Assembly: GCF_023630705.1 (NCBI RefSeq)
Contig: NZ_JALQEM010000018.1
Location: forward strand, 186,001-250,000
DNA from: Caballeronia sp. GAFFF1
GTDB taxonomy: Bacteria > Pseudomonadota > Gammaproteobacteria > Burkholderiales > Burkholderiaceae
Direction of reading: 5' to 3'
Length of the DNA stretch: 64,000 bases
Position numbers and translations under genes: made by a program. Numbering within the stretch: the stretch's first letter is position 1; each line of letters opens with the position of its first letter. This document shows positions 56,732-64,000 of this stretch, in pieces. The notes under the pieces were generated by a model. That model was not told the DNA's origin. It did no database searches and saw only the letters and a list, made by a program, of their open reading frames with translations.

Positions 56732-57703
56732 TCAGACCGCCATCGGCGCGCTGATCGGATCGTGATGACGGTAGCCTTCCAGCGCGAAGTCCTTCGGCTC
56801 GACCTTCTCCAGCCACTCCGGCTCATAGCGTTTCGTCACCGCGTAGTCCGGCACGCGATCGGAAATGATCAGCTGTGGCAGCGGATACGGCTCGCGCTTC
56901 AACTGCTCGTTGAGCATGTCGAGCTGATTCTCGTAGATGTGCGCGTCGCCGATAAAGTACGTGAACCAGCGCGGCTTGTAGCCCGTGAGCCGCCCGACGA
57001 GATGCAGGAGCGCCGCGCCCTCGGTCAGATTGAACGGTGTGCCGAGGCCGACATCGTTGCTGCGGATATACAGGCACAGCGAAATCTCGCCCTTCGCCAC
57101 ATTCGGGATGAACTGATACAGCAGATGACAAGCGGGCAACGCGATCTCGTCGAGCTTCGCAGGATTCCACGCGTGAAAGAGGATGCGCCGGTCAGTCGGC
57201 CGCTCGATGATGGTGTCGAGACACTGGCGCAACTGGTCGATGGCCTTGTACAGCAACACCTGCTCGCGCCCGTTCTCGACGAAGCTCGTCACGAGTTCGT
57301 AGCCGCGGTTGGTCGCATCGGCGATCTGGTCGCCCGCGCCGGCGTCGATCAGCTTGTACGCCGGCCAGTTGCGCCACTGCACGCCGTAGACGTCGCCCAG
57401 GTCGTCCGGGCCGCGGCGATACGGGTTTTCGAGCCACTGCGGATTTTCGTTCGCGTTCGCGTCCCACACCTTGCAGCCGAGCGCGCGAAAGTCCGCCGCG
57501 CTTTTCGACGCGCGCAGAAAACCGATCATCTCGCCGATTGCCGACTTGAATGCGAGCTTCTTCGTCGTGACGGCCGGAAAGCCCTCTTGCAGATCGAAGC
57601 GCAGCATGGCGCCGGGAATGCTGATGGTGCGGATGCCCGTGCGGTTTTCCTGCCACGTGCCGGTATCGAGGATCGTCTGGACGAGCTCGAGATACTGTTT
57701 CAT
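56732..57703 (-). CDS. thyA: Thymidylate synthase
   Basis: ThyA makes dTMP from dUMP with methylene-tetrahydrofolate. The 323-aa product has the catalytic cysteine in [10 protein letters not shown], the dUMP-binding [13 protein letters not shown] and [10 protein letters not shown]. It is longer than E. coli ThyA (264 aa) by an insert in the middle, as in some other proteobacteria. The folA gene, which regenerates its cofactor, lies 2.5 kb away in the same region. Confidence 0.96.
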   Translation of the reverse strand: MKQYLELVQTILDTGTWQENRTGIRTISIPGAMLRFDLQEGFPAVTTKKLAFKSAIGEMIGFLRASKSAADFRALGCKVWDANANENPQWLENPYRRGPDDLGDVYGVQWRNWPAYKLIDAGAGDQIADATNRGYELVTSFVENGREQVLLYKAIDQLRQCLDTIIERPTDRRILFHAWNPAKLDEIALPACHLLYQFIPNVAKGEISLCLYIRSNDVGLGTPFNLTEGAALLHLVGRLTGYKPRWFTYFIGDAHIYENQLDMLNEQLKREPYPLPQLIISDRVPDYAVTKRYEPEWLEKVEPKDFALEGYRHHDPISAPMAV

Positions 57704-57793
57704 TCGATGTTCCTTGAATGCGGGCACGGGCCACGCGAAGAGAGGCGGAAACCACCGATTTTATCAAGCGGCCCGCCTCGGCGCTGGCGTTCG

Positions 57794-57827
57794 CGAAAAG
57801 AAGAACGGGCGCCTTGCGGCGCCCGTT
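57794..57827 (-). terminator. Terminator after the sigma-54 activator gene
   Basis: On the minus strand AACGGGCGCC (plus 827-818) pairs with GGCGCCCGTT (813-804) over a 4-nt loop, followed by CTTCTTTT. It separates the activator gene from thyA. Confidence 0.82.
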
Positions 57828-57852
57828 GCGGTGAGCAGAAACGATGCGTCGG

Positions 57853-59232
57853 TCAGCCGCGCGTGGCGTGTTCCGGGGGTGCGTCCACTTCGATGTGACG
57901 CATGCCGTGCGCGCTCAGCAGCCGATACAGCGTGACGCGCGAGATGCCGAGTTCGTGCGCCGCGTCGCCCAGCCGTCCGCGATGCCGCAGAAGCGCGAGT
58001 TCGATAGCCTGCCGCTCCGCCGCTTCGCGCGCCTGCGCGAGGGAAACCGGCGCCACTTCGACATATTCGCCGAGTTCCAGATCGCGCGCGGTGATCTGCC
58101 GCCCTTCCGACATCACGATGGCGCGGCGCACGCGGTTGATCAGTTCGCGCACGTTGCCCGGCCAGCCGTAATTGTGAATCGCGGCGATCGCATCCGGCGA
58201 GAAACCGCGCAGGCGGCGGCTCGCATCCTTCTTGAAGCGGTCGAGCATGTGCTTTGCAAGCAGTTCGATGTCCTTGCCGCGCGCGCGTAGCGGCGGCTCG
58301 TCGATCTGCAGCACGCACAGACGGTGATACAGGTCGGCGCGGAAACGCCCTTCGATCATCGCGGTCTGCATGTCGACGTGCGTCGCCGAAATGATGCGCA
58401 CGTCCACCGGCGTGGATCCGTGGCCGCCGAGACGCTCGACCTTGCGCTCCTGCAGGAAACGCAACAGGCTCGCCTGGCTTTCGAGCGGCAGATCGCCGAT
58501 TTCGTCGAGGAAGAGCGTGCCGCCGTTGGCCGCTTCCACGCGACCGATCTTGCGCTGATTCGCGCCCGTGAAAGCGCCGCGTTCGTAGCCGAAGAGCTCG
58601 GATTGCAGCAGGTGCGCGGGAATCGCGCCGCAGTTGATCGCGACGAACGGCTGATCCCGCCGCGCCGAGCGCTCGTGGATGGCGACGGCGGTGAGTTCCT
58701 TGCCGGTGCCCGATTCGCCCGAGATGAAAACGGGCGCGTCCGTCATCGCGACTTTGCGGATCGAGCGGAAGAGCGCGAGCATGGCGTCGCACGAACCGAC
58801 CATCTCGCCCTCGGCGCGGCCCTCGCTGCGCGCGTCGTTCGACGCGGCGTCGTGCAGCGCCACCATGCCGTAGGCGTGGCCGACCGAGTCGACCACGCGG
58901 TCGTTCGACGTGGGAAGCGTAACGTAGTCGAAACAGTAGTCGCGGATCAACCGGCGCACAGCAGCGTCTTCGAGCTGACCGGCGACGGTTGCCGCGACCC
59001 AGCCGACGTTGGTCATGGTCAGCGACGATTCGAACGCCGCCAGTTCGTGCGATTCGAAATGTCCCGATAAATCGAGCAGCCCGCCCATTGCGAGGTCGCT
59101 GCGCAACGCTTTGCGCGTGTCGCGCGCGCTTGCCACGATCTCGATTTGCCAGCCGCGTTCCTCGAAACGCGCGCATAGCGTTTCGCTGGGGTCCCGAGTC
59201 ACATAGATCAGTTGCCGCCGAGCGACGTCCAT
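57853..59232 (-). CDS. VpsR-like sigma-54-dependent transcriptional activator
   Basis: This 459-aa protein has an N-terminal receiver-like domain without clear phosphorylation site (about 1-125, similar to VpsR), an AAA+ domain with Walker A GESGTGKE, GAFTGA (the sigma-54 contact loop) and Walker B TLFLDEIGDLP, and a Fis-type helix-turn-helix at the end (LGDAAHELGISRVTLYRLLS). VpsR of Vibrio and BerB of Burkholderia bind cyclic di-GMP and control exopolysaccharide genes; a similar role is likely but not shown. It stands alone. Confidence 0.87.
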   Translation of the reverse strand: MDVARRQLIYVTRDPSETLCARFEERGWQIEIVASARDTRKALRSDLAMGGLLDLSGHFESHELAAFESSLTMTNVGWVAATVAGQLEDAAVRRLIRDYCFDYVTLPTSNDRVVDSVGHAYGMVALHDAASNDARSEGRAEGEMVGSCDAMLALFRSIRKVAMTDAPVFISGESGTGKELTAVAIHERSARRDQPFVAINCGAIPAHLLQSELFGYERGAFTGANQRKIGRVEAANGGTLFLDEIGDLPLESQASLLRFLQERKVERLGGHGSTPVDVRIISATHVDMQTAMIEGRFRADLYHRLCVLQIDEPPLRARGKDIELLAKHMLDRFKKDASRRLRGFSPDAIAAIHNYGWPGNVRELINRVRRAIVMSEGRQITARDLELGEYVEVAPVSLAQAREAAERQAIELALLRHRGRLGDAAHELGISRVTLYRLLSAHGMRHIEVDAPPEHATRG

Positions 59233-59839
59233 TATTCAGATCCTTGGTTCAACGTTCGTTGAAAAGGTCGCGTAGTTCAGGCTCTCGCTTCAAGCAGAAT
59301 TCTTGGCCCTCGCAGGTGATGCGTACGGACTTGCAATTCGATACCACGCCCCCTGGAACGTGCCGCGTGTCGCGCCGGCAGCCTTCCGCGAAACCCTTTT
59401 GGTTTGATTCTGCGCCGCATTGAAGAGACTACTATAACCCAGAATCACCAAAAACAAATACCGCCGGAAACAGCTTGACTCGTCGCAAAAGCTTGCTGGC
59501 TAAGGCTTGTGACCAGTTTCACACGGATTTATTGCAACTTCGCGTCGTGCTTTTCTTACGACGAGAGCTTATACCGAATCTGCCCGATCTTTCGGCTTTT
59601 CTTGCCCGACGTTTCGCTGATGAAACGTTTTCCGGAGGTTTTCACCAATTTCCGTCAGCCTGTTATGCGCAACGCTTTGACTGTCAAGGCGCCGATGCGA
59701 ATGGCATGCATTTAGCTTTAGATTGCCGCGCACGCGGCACGAATGAAACGGCGAGATTGTCTTTCATATCCGTCGCCCTACGATTTTATTTCCTGCAACC
59801 GCCCCTGTGGAATTAATTACTTCGTTTGTTGTGTTGACA
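59233..59839. other. AT-richer intergenic region
   Basis: This region is visibly more AT-rich than the rest of the window and holds no convincing gene. Short plus-strand frames here (for example 59475-59816 and 59509-59715) have no ribosome site and no recognisable sequence. On the minus strand TTTGTT (plus 59456-59451) and TATAGT lie 16 bp apart near 59434-59456 as a possible promoter of the activator gene. No clear sigma-54 (GG-N10-GC) site was seen. Confidence 0.5.
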
Positions 59840-60073
59840 ATGGCTCTTGATCACAATTTACCGCGCTTTGAATCGACGGCTAATGCACGGTCGGACGCGA
59901 GCGAGACGCAAGCAATCGACTGGTCCCCCGCGAATGACAGGGCTGCCAATGATGCAGACGCCGCGTCCTGGCGCGGCCCCGCCGCTATCCCGAGCGTGAC
60001 CCTCTGGGACGAAATCGCGCCGGAAGTCCCGCGCGCCTATCGCGAGGGCGCGGAGGACGCATCGGCAGGCTGA
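59840..60073 (+). CDS. Hypothetical protein, 77 residues
   Basis: The frame reads MALDHNLPRFESTANARSDA and ends YREGAEDASAG. It is polar with no membrane segment, signal peptide or family match. No ribosome site precedes the ATG, and a TTGACA element lies directly against it, so the start is doubtful. GC-rich codon positions in the second half suggest real coding. It precedes folA by 100 nt. Confidence 0.4.
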   Translation: MALDHNLPRFESTANARSDASETQAIDWSPANDRAANDADAASWRGPAAIPSVTLWDEIAPEVPRAYREGAEDASAG

Positions 60074-60173
60074 GCGCGCGCTCGTCGAAGGGAGCGGGAC
60101 GCGCTGGCTAGCGCGTCGGTTAGAATTCGTGCCCCGGCCCCGGCGGCGCGCGCCGCCTCTCTCCTGACTGCAC

Positions 60174-60671
60174 ATGACGACGCTCACTCTCATCGTCGCC
60201 CGCGCACGCAACGGCGTGATCGGACGCGATAACCAACTGCCGTGGCGCCTGCCCGAAGACCTCGCCTTCTTCAAACGCACGACGATGGGCGCGCCCATCA
60301 TCATGGGACGCAAGACGCACGAGTCGATCGGGCGGCCGTTGCCCGGGCGGCGCAACATCGTCGTGACGCGCGACGCCACCCGCCGCTTCGAAGGCTGCGA
60401 CACGGTGACGAGCATCGACGAAGCCCTCGCTCTCGCAACCGCCGATGGCGCAGCCGAAGCCTTCCTGATCGGCGGCGCGCAGCTTTATGGCGATGCGATC
60501 GACCGCGCGAATAAGCTGATCGTCACCGAAATCGACGCCGATTTCGACGGCAACACGCATTTTCCCGCGCCCGACGCGTCGCAATGGCGCGAAGTGTCGC
60601 GCGAGCGGCATCGCGCGGCGGCGCCCAACGACTTCGAGTTCGCGTTCGTCACTTACGAGCGGCGCGCGTAA
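60174..60671 (+). CDS. folA: Dihydrofolate reductase
   Basis: FolA reduces dihydrofolate with NADPH. The 165-aa product has [20 protein letters not shown] (substrate site with the conserved Asn/Gln/Leu-Pro-Trp), [20 protein letters not shown] and [13 protein letters not shown]. It is the target of trimethoprim. Length and motifs are normal. Confidence 0.96.
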   Translation: MTTLTLIVARARNGVIGRDNQLPWRLPEDLAFFKRTTMGAPIIMGRKTHESIGRPLPGRRNIVVTRDATRRFEGCDTVTSIDEALALATADGAAEAFLIGGAQLYGDAIDRANKLIVTEIDADFDGNTHFPAPDASQWREVSRERHRAAAPNDFEFAFVTYERRA

Positions 60672-60679
60672 CAACGACT

Positions 60680-60719
60680 AAGGCCCCGGACGATTGTCAT
60701 CGTCCGGGGCCTTTCTTTT
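60680..60719 (+). terminator. Intrinsic terminator of folA
   Basis: A 14-bp perfect stem pairs 60680-60693 with 60700-60713 (AAGGCCCCGGACGA and its complement) over a 6-nt loop, followed by TCTTTTC. It lies between the convergent folA and pmbA genes. Confidence 0.92.
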
Positions 60720-60740
60720 CGCCAGCGGCGCGCGAAGCGC

Positions 60741-62111
60741 TTACTGCCCCGCCACCGTCATCCGCTCGATCAGCACCGAACCGATCGCCTTGGTGCCGCG
60801 CACCACCGTATCGGCGCCCACGGCTTCGATATGGCGGAACATTTCCTGTAGCGTGCTCGCCACCGTGATTTCCTCCACGGCGTGCTGAATCTGCCCGTTC
60901 TCGACCCAGAAGCCCGACGCGCCGCGCGAATAGTCGCCCGTCACGTAGTTCACGCCTTGCCCCATCAGTTCCGTCAGCAGAAGGCCCGTGCCGAGCTTCT
61001 TCAGCATGGCTTCGAAGTCGTCGCCGGGCTGCGTGTGCGTGCTTTTCATCGACAGATTGTGCGAGCCGCCTGCGTTGCCGGTGGTCTGCATGCCGAGCTT
61101 GCGCGCCGAATACGTCGACAGGAAATAGCCTTGCACCACGCCGTCTTCCACGACATTGCGCCGCTGCGTGCGCACGCCTTCTTCGTCGAACGGCGCGCTG
61201 CCCATGCCGCCGCGCACGTGCGGGTCTTCGACGATCTGAATGTGCGGCGCGAACACCGGCTTGCCGAGACTGTCGACGAGAAACGTCGTCTTGCGATACA
61301 GCGCGCCGCCGCTCACGGCCTGCACGAACGCGCCGAGAATGCCCGCCGCGAGCGGCGCTTCGAACAGCACGCGGCACTTGCGCGTGTCGAGGCTGCGCGC
61401 GTTCAGGCGCGCGAGCGCGCGCTCGGCGGCGTAGCGGCCGACGGCTTCGGGATCGGCAAGCGCGGAGGCGTCGCGCTTCGACGTGTACCAGTCGTCGCGC
61501 TGCATGTCCCGGCCGCTCGCCGCGATCGGCGCGCACGCGATGTAGTGCCGCGAGTACGGATACCCCGCCATGAAGCCGCGCGACGTCGCGAGCACGAATT
61601 GCGAATGCTGCGCGGACACGCTCGCGCCTTCCGAATTGGTGATGCGCTTGTCGACCGCGAACGCCGCGGCCTCGGCGCGGCGCGCGATGTCGGCGGCCTC
61701 TTCGGCGTCGATATCCCACGGGTGATAGAGATCGAGGTCCTGCGGCGACTTCTCGAGCAGTGCTTCCTCGGCGAGCCCGGCGGCGCTGTCTTCCGCCGTG
61801 AACCGCGCGATGTTGTACGCCGCCGCGACCGTGTCGCGCAACGCCTCGCGCGTGAAGTCGGCGGTGCTCGCGTTGCCGCGCTTCTTGCCGATGAACACCG
61901 TGACGCCGACCATCTTGTCGCGGTTATGCTCGATCGTGTCCACTTCGCCGCGCCGCACGCTCACCGAGAGGCCGTCGCCCTCGGAAATTTCGGTGGCGGC
62001 ATCGCTTGCGCCGAGTTCCTTCGCGTAGCGCAGGATGTCCGACGCGATCTCCTTCAACTCGTCTTGCGTATGCGGAAAAAAGCGTTGCCTGACGTCGATG
62101 TCTGCTGCCAT
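60741..62111 (-). CDS. pmbA: Metalloprotease PmbA (TldD/TldE family)
   Basis: PmbA/TldE partners TldD to process peptides such as microcin B17. The 456-aa product has the family features (RRGEVDTIEHNRDKMVGVTV, VEDPHVRGGMGSAPFDEEGV and NYVTGDYSRGASGFWVENG). TldE subunits lack the metal ligands; TldD is not in this window. The ATG at 62111 is preferred because the open frame upstream is not conserved and AAGG lies before it. Confidence 0.93.
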   Translation of the reverse strand: MAADIDVRQRFFPHTQDELKEIASDILRYAKELGASDAATEISEGDGLSVSVRRGEVDTIEHNRDKMVGVTVFIGKKRGNASTADFTREALRDTVAAAYNIARFTAEDSAAGLAEEALLEKSPQDLDLYHPWDIDAEEAADIARRAEAAAFAVDKRITNSEGASVSAQHSQFVLATSRGFMAGYPYSRHYIACAPIAASGRDMQRDDWYTSKRDASALADPEAVGRYAAERALARLNARSLDTRKCRVLFEAPLAAGILGAFVQAVSGGALYRKTTFLVDSLGKPVFAPHIQIVEDPHVRGGMGSAPFDEEGVRTQRRNVVEDGVVQGYFLSTYSARKLGMQTTGNAGGSHNLSMKSTHTQPGDDFEAMLKKLGTGLLLTELMGQGVNYVTGDYSRGASGFWVENGQIQHAVEEITVASTLQEMFRHIEAVGADTVVRGTKAIGSVLIERMTVAGQ

Positions 62112-62304
62112 GTGTCGTTGCCTTCGGTTTTTGTTGACCGCGCAAGCGCCCATCGCGCTCCGTGTCATGAATGTCGCGCCTGTCGTTGCGCCTGTTGTTG
62201 CCTCAAACGCGCGCCGACTCTCCACGCGATCATAGCAAGGACGGCGCGCGTTCACCCGTCGTAACCGCGTCGGCTCGCTCGCGGGCGCAAGCTACAATGT
62301 CGCC

Positions 62305-62904
62305 ATGAACCGTAAAACCCGCATTCAACCGATGGAAGCCGATCGCGGCGACGCGCCCGATCAGGTCTATGACCGTCCGAGCAAATCGCAGCTGAAGCGC
62401 GACATGCACGCGCTGCAAGAGCTCGGCGAGGCGCTTATCGCGCTGCCGAAAGACGCGCTCAAGCGCATGCCGATGCCCGAAGATCTCGACAGCGCCGTGC
62501 GCGAAGCGCGCCGCATCACCGATCACGAAGGCAGGCGCCGTCAGTTGCAGTATGTCGGGCGCGTCATGCGCTCGCTCACGGAAGAGGAAGTCGCCGCGCT
62601 GCGGACCGCGCTCGACACGCATCGCGGCGTGAACAAGGCGGAAACGGCGCGGCTGCACTGGATCGAACGCGCGCGCGAACAATTGCTGGCAGATGACGCC
62701 GCGCTCACCGAATTCATTCGGCAACATCCGGGCGTCGATCCGCAGGAAGGCCGCACGCTGATTCGCAACGCGCGCAAGGAGCGCCAGCAGCAGAAGCCGC
62801 CGCGCTACTACCGCGAGCTGTTCCAGTGGATCAAGAACGCGGCGGGCGTGGAAGAGGACGAAGACATCGACGAGAACGACGAGGAAGGCAAAGATGAAGC
62901 CTGA
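62305..62904 (+). CDS. darP: Ribosome biogenesis factor DarP/YjgA (DUF615)
   Basis: This 199-aa helical protein has the DUF615 features [33 protein letters not shown] and [18 protein letters not shown], with an acidic tail. E. coli YjgA associates with late 50S precursors. The usual neighbour in proteobacteria is pmbA on the opposite strand, as found here. Confidence 0.93.
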   Translation: MNRKTRIQPMEADRGDAPDQVYDRPSKSQLKRDMHALQELGEALIALPKDALKRMPMPEDLDSAVREARRITDHEGRRRQLQYVGRVMRSLTEEEVAALRTALDTHRGVNKAETARLHWIERAREQLLADDAALTEFIRQHPGVDPQEGRTLIRNARKERQQQKPPRYYRELFQWIKNAAGVEEDEDIDENDEEGKDEA

Positions 62905-63514
62905 GCGCAGCCATCCGGACGAGCTGATCGTCGGGCTCGTGTCGATCAGTGATCGCGCATCGCAAGGCGTGTACGAGGACAAGGGCTTGCCGGCGCTGCA
63001 AGCGTGGCTCGGCGGCGCGATGGCGTCGCCCTGGCGCGCGCAAACGCGCCTGATTCAGGACGACGCGGCCACCATTTCCGCGACGCTCATCGAACTCGTC
63101 GATACGCTCGGCTGCGATCTCGTGTTGACCACCGGCGGGACCGGCCCCGCCCGCCGCGACGTGACGCCCGAAGCAACGCTCGCCGTCGCCACGAAGCCGA
63201 TGCCCGGCTTCGGCGAGCAAATGCGCCAGATCAGCCTGAACTTCGTGCCGACCGCCATTCTTTCGCGACAAGTCGCCGTGATTCGCGAAACCGCTGACCA
63301 CGCCGCGCTCATCATCAATCTGCCGGGTCAGCCAAAGTCCATCCGCGAGACGCTGGAAGGCGTGAAGGACGCGGACGGCAAGACGACTGTGCCGGGCATC
63401 TTCGCGGCGGTTCCGTATTGCATCGACCTGATCGGCGGGCCATATATCGAGACGCAACCGGAAGTGGTCGCCGCGTTTCGTCCGAAAAGCGCGATCCGTC
63501 CGCCGAAGGTTTAA
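62894..63514 (+). CDS. mog: Molybdopterin adenylyltransferase Mog
   Basis: Mog activates molybdopterin by adenylation before MoeA inserts molybdate. The 206-aa product has [23 protein letters not shown] start ([11 protein letters not shown]), [20 protein letters not shown] and [16 protein letters not shown]. It overlaps darP by 11 nt and converges on orn with a 4-nt overlap. The other molybdenum-cofactor genes are 33 kb upstream. Confidence 0.94.
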   Translation: MKPERSHPDELIVGLVSISDRASQGVYEDKGLPALQAWLGGAMASPWRAQTRLIQDDAATISATLIELVDTLGCDLVLTTGGTGPARRDVTPEATLAVATKPMPGFGEQMRQISLNFVPTAILSRQVAVIRETADHAALIINLPGQPKSIRETLEGVKDADGKTTVPGIFAAVPYCIDLIGGPYIETQPEVVAAFRPKSAIRPPKV

Positions 63515-64000
63515 GACGCGCTGCTCGCCGCCGCCGGAATCAGGAAGTGCTCGCGGTAATACTTCAGCTCGTCGATGGATTCGTGGATATCGGCGAGCGC
63601 CGTGTGCATCGCGCGCTTCTGGAAGCCCTTGTAGATGGCCGGCTGCCAGCGGCGGCACAGTTCCTTGAGCGTACTGACGTCGAGATTGCGGTAGTGGAAG
63701 AACGTCTCCAGTTCCGGCATCCAGCGCGCCATGAAACGGCGGTCCTGGCAGATGGAATTGCCGCACATCGGCGACTTGCCGGGCGGCACGTACTGGCCGA
63801 GAAACTCGCGAATCTGCCGCGTGGCTTCGGCTTCATCCACCGTGGACGCCTTCACGCGCTCGGTCAGCCCCGAGCGGCCGTGCGTGTTGCGGTTCCACTC
63901 GTCCATGCGTTCGAGCGCCTCTTCCGTCTGGTGGATGGCGAGCACCGGACCTTCCACCATCTTGTCGAGCGTCGAGTTCGTCACGACCACGGCGATTTCG
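63511..64000 (-). CDS. orn: Oligoribonuclease, C-terminal part
   Basis: Orn degrades 2-5 nt RNA and pGpG, the cyclic di-GMP breakdown product. The visible part starts within the [20 protein letters not shown] segment and runs to the C terminus, with the later DEDD residues ([20 protein letters not shown]). The beginning, including the first catalytic Asp/Glu, lies beyond the window edge. It is the reverse-strand gene ending against mog. Confidence 0.95.
   Translation of the reverse strand, partial: EIAVVVTNSTLDKMVEGPVLAIHQTEEALERMDEWNRNTHGRSGLTERVKASTVDEAEATRQIREFLGQYVPPGKSPMCGNSICQDRRFMARWMPELETFFHYRNLDVSTLKELCRRWQPAIYKGFQKRAMHTALADIHESIDELKYYREHFLIPAAASSAS

Noticed and set aside
59498..59512. 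Possible sigma-54 site (TGGC...TTGT) upstream of the activator gene
   Set aside because: The spacing between the GG and GT/GC elements is 1 bp too short for a sigma-54 promoter.
59475..59816. 113-codon plus-strand frame in the AT-rich region
   Set aside because: It lacks a ribosome site and recognisable sequence, and the codon use is unlike its neighbours.

Overview
The window is chromosomal core sequence from a GC-rich betaproteobacterium of the Burkholderiaceae, most likely Burkholderia, Paraburkholderia or Caballeronia. This rests on gene order (recO-era-rnc-lepB-lepA, then the mucD-mucB-rseA-rpoE group beside fabF-acpP-fabG-fabD-fabH-plsX-rpmF) and on protein details such as a very long Arg/Glu-rich RNase E tail, a VpsR-like sigma-54 activator and a porin-like 'YGTIDQGV' motif in a small lipoprotein. 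I see no prophage, insertion sequence, CRISPR array or integrative element. Genus assignment is inference.

Layout: (1) 1-17.8 kb, almost all minus strand: pdxJ (partial), recO, era, rnc, lepB, lepA, a small glutaredoxin-like protein, the envelope-stress operon rpoE-rseA-mucB-mucD, a YgfX-like protein, the type II fatty-acid synthesis operon, rpmF and the DUF177 protein. (2) 18-22.5 kb: maf and an RsmI-like methyltransferase (plus), facing rluC, a HAD phosphatase, a Rieske protein and a SppA-type protease (minus). (3) 22.5-30.1 kb: a consensus-like promoter, an approximately 870-nt leader and rne, then molybdenum-cofactor genes moaA, mobA and moeA. (4) 30.1-36.8 kb: a small membrane protein, an acetyltransferase, rmuC, a 2-hydroxyacid dehydrogenase, an ArsB/NhaD-type transporter with a LUD-domain protein, and pncB. 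(5) 37-42.4 kb: fdxA, two identical tRNA-Asn genes each followed by a terminator, lpxO, and the lutABC lactate-oxidation operon divergent from its GntR regulator, with a clear operator and promoter between them. (6) 42.4-51.6 kb: a 24-residue membrane peptide, creA-like gene, AraC regulator, azlCD, an unrecognised 254-aa protein, a UvrD-like helicase, two Lys/Ala-rich secreted proteins with an 11-bp tandem repeat at a stop codon, an S4-domain protein, a MATE transporter and a candidate small RNA. (7) 51.7-64 kb: a phospholipase D/cardiolipin synthase-like protein, fumC, a thioesterase, a tiny lipoprotein, an ArsR-type regulator, thyA, a VpsR-like activator, folA, pmbA, darP, mog and orn (partial).

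Most genes are housekeeping. The most interesting non-coding signal is at 51491-51568: an intergenic transcript-like unit with a possible promoter, a hairpin whose loop region carries CCTCCTT (the same sequence as the anti-Shine-Dalgarno end of 16S rRNA), two competing or pseudoknotted pairings, and a strong intrinsic terminator. Other points of note are the rne leader, the stop-codon tandem repeat, the 17-glycine tract in MucD, the lut operator and several very short genes.
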